A DNA stretch of 64,000 bases, from the NCBI GenBank assembly GCA_019634715.1, contig JAHCAU010000017.1, positions 62,001-126,000 on the forward strand. Reading direction: 5' to 3'. Shown here piece after piece: positions 21,298-28,660 of this stretch (positions are counted from its first letter, which is position 1; every line of letters begins with the position of its first letter). This DNA comes from Lysobacter sp. GTDB taxonomy: Bacteria; Pseudomonadota; Gammaproteobacteria; Xanthomonadales; Xanthomonadaceae. A program made the translations under genes and the position numbers. Under the pieces are notes generated by a model that saw nothing but the letters and a program-made list of their open reading frames with translations, did no database searches and was not told the DNA's origin.

Positions 21298-22671
21298 ATG
21301 GCCGCGCCCCTCCACGTCGTCGTCCTCGCCGCGGGCGAGGGCAAGCGCATGAAGTCCGTCTTGCCCAAGGTGCTGCAGAAGGTCGCCGGCGTGCCGATGC
21401 TCGGCCACGTCATCGCCACCGCACGCGCACTGGCGCCGGCCGGCATCCATGTGGTCTACGGCCACGGCGGCGACCAGGTGCGCGCCGCGTTCGCCGACCA
21501 GCCCGACCTGCATTGGGCCGAGCAGACCGAGCGCAAGGGCACAGGCCACGCGGTGCAGCAGGCGATGGCCGGCGTGCCCGACGATGCGCGCGTGATCGTG
21601 CTCTACGGCGACGCGCCGCTGAACCGCGCCGAGACGCTGCAGCGGATGCTCGCGATGGATGCGCCGCTGGTCGGGCTGACCACCGAGATGGCGAACCCGT
21701 TCGGCTACGGCCGCGTGGTGCGCGACGCGCAGGGGCATGTCGCGGCGATCGTCGAGGAAAAGGATGCCGACGAGGAGCAGCGCCGCATCCACCTGGTCTA
21801 CACCGGCGTGATCGTCGCCCGGGCCACCGCGCTCAAGCGCTGGCTCGCGGGCCTGAAGAACGACAACGCACAGGGCGAGTACTACCTCACCGACGTGTTC
21901 GCCGCCGCCGCGCATGAGTTCACCCCTGCCGAGATCGTCATCGCCGAGGATCCGCAGGAAACCGAAGGCGCCAACGATCCATGGCAGCTCGCGCAGCTCG
22001 AGCGCGCGTTCCAGCTGCGCGTCGTGCGCAAGCTCTGCGTCGATGGCGCGCGCTTCGTCGATGTACATCGCGTCGACGTGCGCGGCGAGGTGATCGTCGG
22101 CCGCGATGTCGAGATCGACGCCAATGTCGTCTTCGAAGGCCGCGTCGTGCTCGGCGACAACGTGCGCATCGGCCCGTTCTGCCGGCTGAAGGATGTCGAA
22201 CTGGCCGCCGGCACGGAAGTGCGCGCGCACTGCGACCTGGAAGGCGCGAAGACCGAGGGCGCGGTGCACATCGGCCCGTTCGCGCGCCTGCGCCCCGGCA
22301 CGGTGCTCGCCGACGGCGTGCACATCGGCAATTTCGTCGAGACCAAGAACGCCACGCTCGGCACCGGCAGCAAGGCCAACCACCTGACCTATCTCGGCGA
22401 CGCCGTGATCGGTGCAGGCGTGAACGTCGGCGCCGGCACCATCACCTGCAACTACGACGGCGCGAACAAGTCCACCACCACGATCGGCGACGGCGCCTTC
22501 ATCGGCTCCAACAGCGCGCTCGTGGCGCCGGTGACGATCGGCGAAGGCGCGACCATCGCTGCAGGCTCGGTGATCAACAAGGACGCCGCGCCGGGCAAGC
22601 TCACCGTCGCCCGCGCGAAGCAGATCACGGTGGATGGCTGGAAGCGGCCGGTGAAGAAGCCGAAGGCGTGA
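21298..22671 (+). CDS. glmU: bifunctional UDP-GlcNAc pyrophosphorylase / GlcN-1-P acetyltransferase
   Basis: This 457-residue protein makes UDP-N-acetylglucosamine for peptidoglycan and LPS. The N-terminal uridyltransferase domain begins [20 protein letters not shown]. The C-terminal left-handed beta helix (~250-457) has the acetyltransferase active-site region [20 protein letters not shown] and [13 protein letters not shown]. The ATG at 21298 follows AGGAG by about 6 nt. In many gammaproteobacteria glmU lies next to the atp operon and glmS; here a glycosyltransferase pair separates it from atpC, and glmS is 12 kb away. Confidence 0.95.
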   Translation: MAAPLHVVVLAAGEGKRMKSVLPKVLQKVAGVPMLGHVIATARALAPAGIHVVYGHGGDQVRAAFADQPDLHWAEQTERKGTGHAVQQAMAGVPDDARVIVLYGDAPLNRAETLQRMLAMDAPLVGLTTEMANPFGYGRVVRDAQGHVAAIVEEKDADEEQRRIHLVYTGVIVARATALKRWLAGLKNDNAQGEYYLTDVFAAAAHEFTPAEIVIAEDPQETEGANDPWQLAQLERAFQLRVVRKLCVDGARFVDVHRVDVRGEVIVGRDVEIDANVVFEGRVVLGDNVRIGPFCRLKDVELAAGTEVRAHCDLEGAKTEGAVHIGPFARLRPGTVLADGVHIGNFVETKNATLGTGSKANHLTYLGDAVIGAGVNVGAGTITCNYDGANKSTTTIGDGAFIGSNSALVAPVTIGEGATIAAGSVINKDAAPGKLTVARAKQITVDGWKRPVKKPKA

Positions 22672-23141
22672 GTGTTGATGTCTGTGCATCGCAGCCTCGT
22701 TGTTGCGATGCCGCGCGCAGTCCCCGGTTGGCCTGACTGTCATTTCTGACAGGGTAATCGGCCTGCATTCGCGATGCTTCGCTCTCCGGGTCGACGCATG
22801 CAAGCATGAGATAACCCGACATGGACCTCCCGGCGAAGCATCTGCTGTTGATGCCAAACGCAGCGAAGACGCGAGCAATAGCGCTTATGTCGCTGCCAAG
22901 GCGCGATGTCAGCGAACGCACAGAAGCCGGGTCGATATCACGGTCAGCTCGCCGTGACAAGGCATATTGAGGTTGGGGGGGCTATCTGGGCCGCGCAGCG
23001 CGTGCTTGTGCTGTCAGGGCTTGTCGTGATCAGCTGGTTTCACTGAGTTTTCTTGGATTGACCGCCCGGGAAGCGTGTGGCAGCCTCGGTGTTATGGCCC
23101 GGTTTGGGGGCTAATCGTAGTTATCCAGTACGGAGGAACAC
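22672..23141. other. 470-bp gap at the left edge of the cassette island
   Basis: No credible gene is seen, and no integrase or integrase remnant can be read on either strand. It contains a small palindrome CACGGTCAGCTCGCCGTG near 22940 and a GTTATGG heptamer at 23091 that could be a degenerate integron core site, but no matching partner was found. GGAGG at 23133-23137 is the ribosome site of the following gene. Confidence 0.5.
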
Positions 23142-23603
23142 ATGGCTACTGATACAAAAGAGCTGGGTGTCTTCGTCGCCAATCTCCGGCAGTTCTACGA
23201 ATCGGCTCAGTTTCAACACAAGGTTAGTTTTTGGGCCAGCATAGCTGCCGCTGCTGTCGGCTTTGCCGCCATTCTCTTGGCATTCTATGTCTTCCTCACG
23301 GCTCCTCGAAGCGTCACTGAGGCGGCAGTTATTGCCATTGCAGGCGCTTTGTCAGAGTTCGTCGCTGCCGTATTCTTCTACATCCACAATAAGAATATCG
23401 GCCAAGTCGACTCCTGCATCCAAAAGCTCGTCAAGGTTCAAGACACGCAACTTGCAATCAGTCTTGTCGAGAGAATGCCGGAGGCCAATCGGCCGTACTT
23501 TTACAACAACATCATCAACGTCCTCATGCTCCGCAACGAGCCGCAGCGAGACATCAGTCCGGAGCTAGTTAGGGCGCTTGGTGAGCGTGGCAGTGGTACA
23601 TGA
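23142..23603 (+). CDS. two-helix membrane protein resembling TRADD-N-associated membrane domain proteins
   Basis: This 153-residue protein follows a strong ribosome site (GGAGG). After a short N-terminal helix (FVANLRQFYESAQFQHKV) come two transmembrane helices (SFWASIAAAAVGFAAILLAF and AAVIAIAGALSEFVAAVFFY), then a cytoplasmic helix (IGQVDSCIQKLVKVQDTQLA). This order and these motifs fit the two-TM domain that Pfam/NCBI name after its association with TRADD-N domains in bacterial conflict systems. The match is from memory, not a search. First gene of the cassette array; its stop codon lies inside the attC-like site. Confidence 0.6.
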   Translation: MATDTKELGVFVANLRQFYESAQFQHKVSFWASIAAAAVGFAAILLAFYVFLTAPRSVTEAAVIAIAGALSEFVAAVFFYIHNKNIGQVDSCIQKLVKVQDTQLAISLVERMPEANRPYFYNNIINVLMLRNEPQRDISPELVRALGERGSGT

Positions 23604-23657
23604 CAATTCATTCAAGCCGAAGCAGCTTCGCGGTTCGGCTTAATTCAGGCGTTAGAG
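23598..23657 (+). other. attC-like recombination site 1
   Basis: The site follows the stop codon of the first cassette gene. CAATTCATTCAAGCCGAAGC faces TTCGGCTTAATTCAGGCGTT; AAGCCGAA and TTCGGCTT pair perfectly, around GCAGCTTCGCGG. The right core is GTTAGAG (consensus GTTRRRY, last base off). The left core is degenerate (ACATGAC). The sequence closely resembles the attC sites of well-known mobile integron cassettes. Confidence 0.8.
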
Positions 23658-23670
23658 CGCGGGAGAGCAG

Positions 23671-24555
23671 ATGTCCTCGGTTCACCAAAATTCCTTGAAT
23701 CAAGTCACATCGCTAGTAGCTGCACTGCAGCACTATGTAGCGGCAAATACATCGGCCGGCCTCACCGATGTCTCTTCTGCGATTGAAGTTCTGGTCTCCG
23801 AAGTGCTCCACATCACTGAAGGCTTGTCGCTAACTAGGTTAAATCTACTTAAACCAAACTTTCCTGCCATAGATCTAGCTGATCCAAAGCGAGGGGTTGC
23901 GATTCAGGTCACGTCAAATGTCACTTCTGCGAAGTGCAAAGAGACCATCGAGAAGTTCGACTCCAATAGCATGGGGGCGACCTATGCAGAGCTGCGAATA
24001 CTTGGCTTCTGCAAGGCTACAACACCCCACTTTTTGCCTTCATACGCCATTGTGCAAGGTCCTGCCGCCCTTCTCAGCCCCCTCAAGAATCTCGACATTA
24101 GTCAACTCAGGAAGCTGGAGAAAATGCTTCGCGAGTCATACGATTTTTCAAAGCTTTCTCCTCTACAAGATGCAGACTGCTTTCGAGTTGTTCTGAGCGT
24201 TTTAGACCGCGATGCAGTGCGCCACTTCACGAGCGTTGAAGGTTCGTACGCAGATCTCGCGTCAGCGCTAAAAGAGGTCAAAGAAATCATCACCGCTGGA
24301 TGCATTCCGGCAAAGAACATCTACGCAAAGCCGCTGTCTCAGTACTCGTCAAAGTACGAAGATGTCCTGCGAGACATCGATCTTCATCTCGGCCAAATGC
24401 TTGCAGAGGTAAATCGTGCCCGGCGCGATTCACACTACTGCTTAACCTACGAGCAGAAAAGAAAGATTGATAATGAACGTTCGGAAATCATTCAAAAAGT
24501 CAATGATTTTTGTAGGGGCCAAGGAATCAATCACCAGATCCATGGCATCTGGTAA
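23671..24555 (+). CDS. SMEK-domain-like protein, cassette 2
   Basis: This is a 294-residue soluble protein. The N-terminal ~110 residues fit the SMEK domain as I recall it: a helix with VSSAIEVLVSEVLHITEGLS, then LKPNFPAIDLADPKRGVAIQ ending in VTS. The D...QVT pattern resembles a PD-(D/E)XK nuclease core, though no lysine is obvious at the expected place. The C-terminal half (~190-294) is helical and charged and unfamiliar. SMEK-domain proteins are reported in bacterial defence contexts, so a defence role is plausible but inferred. No signal peptide. Low G+C relative to the flanks. Confidence 0.6.
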   Translation: MSSVHQNSLNQVTSLVAALQHYVAANTSAGLTDVSSAIEVLVSEVLHITEGLSLTRLNLLKPNFPAIDLADPKRGVAIQVTSNVTSAKCKETIEKFDSNSMGATYAELRILGFCKATTPHFLPSYAIVQGPAALLSPLKNLDISQLRKLEKMLRESYDFSKLSPLQDADCFRVVLSVLDRDAVRHFTSVEGSYADLASALKEVKEIITAGCIPAKNIYAKPLSQYSSKYEDVLRDIDLHLGQMLAEVNRARRDSHYCLTYEQKRKIDNERSEIIQKVNDFCRGQGINHQIHGIW

Positions 24556-24635
24556 GCGCCCGCGCTCTATCCATCCACCGAGACGACGCTTTCCGGTCTG
24601 CGGCCTCCAAGCGCCTCTTATGTCAAATGTTGGGC
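24551..24635 (+). other. attC-like recombination site 2
   Basis: The right core heptamer is GTTGGGC (24629-24635), a full match to GTTRRRY. Inside, CCGAGAC pairs with GTCTGCGG with one unpaired base. Further out, GCGCT faces AGCGC and TAAG faces CTTA, giving the usual imperfect attC fold with extrahelical bases. The left core is not clear. It begins at the stop codon of the SMEK-like gene. Confidence 0.65.
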
Positions 24636-24650
24636 ACGCATGGACTCGCA

Positions 24651-25181
24651 ATGAATACTGATTCATTTTCATTTTCAATAGTCCCTATAGCTATATCCGC
24701 TGGTGCTTTTCTGGTCTCGCTGTCGGCTTTCATTTTTACGCGGCGAGCTTGGCTCGAAACCAACCGGCCAATAGTTACGGCGGAAATAGCCACTCATAAT
24801 GCTGGAAGTGAAGCTATTGCGTTCAATCTAGTTGTCCATAATGTTGGGAACCGCCCCGCTACAGATATCCGGCTCAAAGCCACCGCTGAAGCAATTAAGA
24901 AGCTCTTAGACGCCAACGCGCGTGATCGCTTCAAACAAGAAGTTGAACGCTGCTTTACCGACGAAGGGCGCATCGCGGTACTACACCCGGGGAAAAGTGT
25001 TAAGAACGGGTTCGGCCTCACGAGTACCGACAAAGAGAAGAACGTATTGAATTACGGCGCCTCGGCTGAGATCGAGATCAACTACAAAGACCTGAACTCG
25101 CGGTGCTACACATCGAAGCTGAATCTAGTCGTCAGAGACTCTGCGTACTTTGCTGGGTCGGGATGGGCTGACCGCGAGTAG
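24651..25181 (+). CDS. membrane-anchored protein of unknown function, cassette 3
   Basis: This 176-residue protein has one N-terminal transmembrane helix (IVPIAISAGAFLVSLSAFIF), the basic stop TRRAW, and a ~130-residue cytoplasmic or periplasmic beta-rich domain (RPIVTAEIATHNAGSEAIAF, then LVVHNVGNRPATDI) that looks Ig-like. ATG 24651 is preferred: an ATG at 24627 in the same frame overlaps the attC core and is probably not used. No family is recognised. Confidence 0.6.
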   Translation: MNTDSFSFSIVPIAISAGAFLVSLSAFIFTRRAWLETNRPIVTAEIATHNAGSEAIAFNLVVHNVGNRPATDIRLKATAEAIKKLLDANARDRFKQEVERCFTDEGRIAVLHPGKSVKNGFGLTSTDKEKNVLNYGASAEIEINYKDLNSRCYTSKLNLVVRDSAYFAGSGWADRE

Positions 25182-25420
25182 CGAAGGAAGACCGGCACGC
25201 CACTTTTCTTCAAAGTAGCCTAGAAAACCCGGTCATTCCCAATTTTCTCCGCCGATCCGCGTTGTGAAGATGGGGTCGAGGTAACCATCGCTCACACGCC
25301 ATCCTGCAGGCCGGGCGATCTTTCTCTTCGTGGTGTCTTATCCCAGTTTCAACGCAAGCCGGATGCCCTTCAGCCACTGTTGCCCCATCCGTTCATGGCT
25401 TAACTTAGGTGTTGATTGCA
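25182..25420. other. 239-bp spacer between cassettes 3 and 4
   Basis: The first ~165 bp show no gene or repeat that I can recognise. The right part (25347-25417) is an attC-like site, listed separately. Confidence 0.5.
25347..25417 (+). other. attC-like recombination site 3
   Basis: The left core TTTCAAC and right core GTTGATT face each other. Between them AAGCC pairs with GGCTT and GGATG pairs with CATCC, with extra unpaired bases on the right side. GGCTTAACTTAGGTGTTGAT resembles the common attC end GGCTTAACTCAGGCGTTAGA. Both cores depart from consensus at one position. Confidence 0.65.
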
Positions 25421-25837
25421 ATGCCCAAGCTCACCGCAATCTGTTACAGGCTTTTCGAAGACGAGGAGTCTTCCGCAGACTTGGCAGCAAGGGGCGAGAT
25501 CCATGACTTTGGCGGGGAGCTTGCGCTGACCTTCGATGATGGCCAGAGGCTCTTTGTTTCGTGGGTAAGTGAGCCAGTCCAGTACGCGATCGGCATCAAG
25601 GGTGCATCGCACTTCTTGCCAGAAGCGCGACTCACGGATTTCGATGTCTCTGCTTCCGCCATCTGGGCCGGCCTGATCGGGCAAGAGGTTTCACTCCACT
25701 ACATCGGGCCTGATCATCAGGTTCTAGGGGTGTCATCGGCAACCGACAATCTCTTTCTTTGCTCCTTTGAAAGAGGAGGTTGGTGGGCAGATGCAGTCAC
25801 AGTATGCAAACAGGCGCCTGCAATGTATGGCGCCTGA
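25421..25837 (+). CDS. small orphan protein, cassette 4
   Basis: This 138-residue soluble protein starts at the ATG at 25421, 3 bp after the attC right core, as is usual for cassette genes. Two halves are visible: KLTAICYRLFEDEESSADLA with a beta-rich part (ELALTFDDGQRLFVSWVSEP), and a C-terminal segment (NLFLCSFERGGWWADAVTVC). No family is recognised. A TGATATTCAAGCC stretch at its stop codon resembles the left side of an attC site and may be a truncated one. Confidence 0.6.
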   Translation: MPKLTAICYRLFEDEESSADLAARGEIHDFGGELALTFDDGQRLFVSWVSEPVQYAIGIKGASHFLPEARLTDFDVSASAIWAGLIGQEVSLHYIGPDHQVLGVSSATDNLFLCSFERGGWWADAVTVCKQAPAMYGA

Positions 25838-25861
25838 TATTCAAGCCTCCTATGCCTGCAT

Positions 25862-26578
25862 TCATGCATCTGCAGCTGTTCGATAGCATTGCTGAAGAAT
25901 CGCTTCGCCATCGACCACCGTAGTGACGAGCATATGCAATTCCTGCGGTTCCGCAATGAACGCGATGGATCGTCTGGCGGGCGCATGTGACGCGCAAAGC
26001 GATAGCGTCACCTGACCGGCATCGACCTCGCAGGCGAATCCGATCGGCAGCTCCAGCGTGTTGCGGAAGCGCAGGTCGCGATGCCCGTAGACCACGGTGG
26101 CGTCGGCGCCGAGCGGGGCGAAGCGGGTGGCGTCGGTGTAGATGTCGAGGCTGTGCGGGTGGCGTTCGAGGATCTCCAGCCCGCATTCCAGCGATGCGAG
26201 GTAGAGCAGGCCGCTGAGCTGGCACAGGCCGCCGCCGATGCTGGCGGCAACTTCGCCGCCGACCAGCGTCCTCCCCGCGCGATAGCCGCGCGAGGCGATC
26301 GGCGGGCCGACGACGCGCGCGAACGAGAAGACCTCGTCCGGTGCGATGCGCGTGCGCTGCAGCGCATCGGCGGCGAGGCGCAGGTTGTGGCGCTTGGCCT
26401 CGGCGGTCGGCGTGTCGTGGATGACCTGGGTCCAGGCATGGCGCTGTGGCAAGGCATGCGGCGTGTCGACGCGGGCAAAGCGTGCGTCGCTCCGCACAGC
26501 GTCGCGAGTGTGCATGCGCAACTGCAGCAGCCGCGCGCGTGGCGTGTCGGGCAATGCGCGGAACAGTCGACGCAGCAT
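25862..26578 (-). CDS. VanW family protein
   Basis: This 238-residue protein from the ATG at 26578 carries the VanW core: FSFARVVGPPIASRGYRAGR, then VGGEVAASIGGGLCQLSGLL. VanW was first seen in vancomycin-resistance clusters, and its biochemical role is unknown. The frame upstream of 26578 reads through the methyltransferase gene and is rejected. The methyltransferase stop codon is only 2 bp ahead of this start, so the genes form an operon. Its 3' end borders the cassette array. Confidence 0.85.
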   Translation of the reverse strand: MLRRLFRALPDTPRARLLQLRMHTRDAVRSDARFARVDTPHALPQRHAWTQVIHDTPTAEAKRHNLRLAADALQRTRIAPDEVFSFARVVGPPIASRGYRAGRTLVGGEVAASIGGGLCQLSGLLYLASLECGLEILERHPHSLDIYTDATRFAPLGADATVVYGHRDLRFRNTLELPIGFACEVDAGQVTLSLCASHAPARRSIAFIAEPQELHMLVTTVVDGEAILQQCYRTAADA

Positions 26579-26580
26579 CG

Positions 26581-27276
26581 TCAGGTGCGCCGCAGTGCGA
26601 TCAGCTGGTACGAGGCCAGCGGGCGCAGCAGCCGGCAGAGCAGGCGATCGAGCCCTGCGCACAGCGGGCGCCAGCGCGCGGGCACGCGATGCAGTGGCAG
26701 CATGAGCAGGCCATCGATCCTGTCGAGCGTGAAACCGGGCGCCATCGCCAGGATGTCGTCGGCGTCGTAGGCCGAATGCCCGTGCCAGTGCGCGATGTCG
26801 GAGCGATGCGGACGCAGGCGGCGACGCAGGCGGCCGGGCACGTCGATCAGCAGCAGGCCACCGGGCTTCAGGCAGCGCGCAGCCTCGGCGAACAGCATGC
26901 GCAGCTGTGCGTCGTGCAGATGCATCGCGAGATGGAAGCAGAACGCCGCGCCCAGCGTGCCGTCCGCGAGCGGCCATGCGGTGGCGTCGGCACGGGAGAA
27001 CATCGTGCCCGGCTGCGCGTCGCGCGCGATGCGCAGCATGCCGGCGGCGAGGTCGATGCCGAGGTCCGCGCGATCGCTGAAGCGGCCGTCGCCGCAGGCC
27101 AGGTCGAGAACGGGGCCGTCGGGGCGTCGCGCGAGGCAGCCCTCCAGCCAGCGCCGCTCGGCCGCGTCGATGAAACGGCCGTAGCTGTTGCCGAAGCGGT
27201 CCTCGCGGTAGCCCGCCGCGATGCGTTCGTAGTAATCGGCGGGCGTGCGATCCGTGCGGGTGCGATCGACAGACAT
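26581..27276 (-). CDS. class I SAM-dependent methyltransferase
   Basis: This 231-residue protein has the SAM-binding motif I VLDLACGDGRFS (~56-67), an acidic motif II (LGIDLAAGMLRIAR) and the post-motif LKPGGLLLIDVPGRL. It resembles small-molecule or lipid methyltransferases of the UbiE/Methyltransf_11 type, but the substrate cannot be inferred. It is directly upstream of vanW. Confidence 0.8.
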   Translation of the reverse strand: MSVDRTRTDRTPADYYERIAAGYREDRFGNSYGRFIDAAERRWLEGCLARRPDGPVLDLACGDGRFSDRADLGIDLAAGMLRIARDAQPGTMFSRADATAWPLADGTLGAAFCFHLAMHLHDAQLRMLFAEAARCLKPGGLLLIDVPGRLRRRLRPHRSDIAHWHGHSAYDADDILAMAPGFTLDRIDGLLMLPLHRVPARWRPLCAGLDRLLCRLLRPLASYQLIALRRT

Positions 27277-27337
27277 GTCCAGCCTTGCGCCCTCCCCGGC
27301 GTCGTCCGACGCAGGATAGCGCGCGTCGCGACGGGCG

Positions 27338-28651
27338 TCAGCGCGCCGGCAGGCTCAGGCTGACCAGCAGGCCGCCGCCCTCGCGGTTCTGCAGGGCGAT
27401 GCGGCCGCCGTGGGCTTCGATGATGTCGCGGCACAGCGCGAGGCCCAGGCCGGTGCCGTGGCGCTTGGTCGAGTAGAACGGCAGCAGCGCCTGCGCCAGC
27501 ACCGCCTCGCTCATGCCGCTGCCGCGATCGAGGATGTCGATGCGCCACTGCTCGGGCAGGCGACGCAGCTGCACCTGCACGTCTTCCGGCGACGAACCGG
27601 ATTCATGCGCGTTCTTGATCAGGTTGAGCAGGGTCTGCTCGAACTGCGGAATGTCCACGTGCACCACGTCCTCGGCATGCGCGCCGTCCCAGGCGAATTC
27701 CACCTGGCTGCGCAGCTGCGCGAAGAAGCGACCCCAGGCCAACGGCTCGAGGCGCGGCGCCGGCAGCTTGGCAAAGCGTGCGTAGTCGCGGATGAAGCCT
27801 TCCAGATGGCGCGCGCGCCCCTCGATGGTGGCCAGCGCGGTCGGCAGGCGTTCCAGCTGTCCGCGCTTGAGCAGTTCGGCGCTGGAATGGGCGAGCGAGG
27901 CGATCGGCGCCAGCGAGTTGTTGAGCTCGTGGCTGATGACCCGGATGACCTTCTTCCAGGTCTGCACTTCCTGCCGGCGCAGTTCGGCGGTGAGCTGGCG
28001 CAGCAGCACCAGCTCGTGGCGTCGGCCGTTGAGGCGGAAACCGCGACGCGAGAGATGGAAGATGTCTTCGTTGTCCTCGTCGCCGACCGCGAAGATACCG
28101 TCGCCACCGCGATCGATGGCGTCGCGCAGCGGCTGCGGTGCGGCGGACAGGATGTCCTCGAAGGCACGGCCTTCGAGGCGGCGGCCGTCGCCGAGCAGTT
28201 TCCGAGCGGCGAGGTTGCCCAGCACGATGTGCCCGGACTCGTCGACCAGCACCATCGACACCGGCGTGTTCTGCACCAGGGTGTCGAGCAGCAGTTCGCG
28301 CTGCACCAGCGACACGCGCTGCTCGCGCAGGGCGTCGCCGAGCGCGTTGTGCGCATCGACCAGTTCGACCAGTTCGCTGTACTTGTCCCAGGTGATGCCG
28401 AAGCCGAAATCGCCGTCGCGGTAGCTGGCGACCGTGCCGGCCAGCGCGCGGAACAGCGCGCGCATCGGCGTGACCGTGCGCCACAGCTTCCAGGCGAACA
28501 GCAGGGACACGACGGAGGCCGGCAGGAGGGCCGCGGCCCATTCCGGCAGCCAGCGCATCAGCAGCGCGGCCGACAGCGAGGCCAGCCACACGCACAGCAC
28601 GCCGAGGATGATCAGGCGCAGCGTGAGCGGGAGCAGACGGAGGATGTGCAT
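27338..28651 (-). CDS. sensor histidine kinase (NtrY/AtoS-like)
   Basis: This 437-residue inner-membrane kinase has two N-terminal helices (~8-55) with almost no periplasmic loop, a linker, and a PAS domain (~120-225, PVSMVLVDESGHIVLGNLAA). Then come the H-box RVISHELNNSLAPIASLAHS, the N-box NLIKNAHESG, the G1 box DRGSGM and G2 GTGLGLALCRDII. The short loop suggests it senses the membrane or cytoplasm. It lies 9 bp downstream of the sigma-54 regulator gene, its probable partner. Confidence 0.88.
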   Translation of the reverse strand: MHILRLLPLTLRLIILGVLCVWLASLSAALLMRWLPEWAAALLPASVVSLLFAWKLWRTVTPMRALFRALAGTVASYRDGDFGFGITWDKYSELVELVDAHNALGDALREQRVSLVQRELLLDTLVQNTPVSMVLVDESGHIVLGNLAARKLLGDGRRLEGRAFEDILSAAPQPLRDAIDRGGDGIFAVGDEDNEDIFHLSRRGFRLNGRRHELVLLRQLTAELRRQEVQTWKKVIRVISHELNNSLAPIASLAHSSAELLKRGQLERLPTALATIEGRARHLEGFIRDYARFAKLPAPRLEPLAWGRFFAQLRSQVEFAWDGAHAEDVVHVDIPQFEQTLLNLIKNAHESGSSPEDVQVQLRRLPEQWRIDILDRGSGMSEAVLAQALLPFYSTKRHGTGLGLALCRDIIEAHGGRIALQNREGGGLLVSLSLPAR

Positions 28652-28660
28652 CGGTCGGCG

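Larger units (their letters stand above)
23091..25861 (+). mobile_element. integrase-less integron cassette array (CALIN), four cassettes
   Basis: Four short genes, all on the plus strand, each followed by a short hairpin-forming spacer, lie between glmU and vanW. Three spacers have attC features: inward-facing core heptamers and imperfectly paired L boxes (see separate entries). Base composition is visibly lower in G+C than the flanking genes, and codon use (AAA, GAA, AAT, TCT) differs. The proteins are orphans of the sort typical of cassettes. No intI gene is in the window, hence CALIN. The outer limits are approximate. Confidence 0.7.

Noticed and set aside
22625-22960. Possible integrase remnant next to the cassette array
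   Set aside because: The minus-strand frame here has no tyrosine-recombinase motifs (no R..H-R-Y pattern) and partly overlaps glmU.
23091-23097. GTTATGG as a fourth attC or attI core
   Set aside because: It departs from GTTRRRY and no facing core or paired boxes were found upstream; kept only as a note for the island edge.
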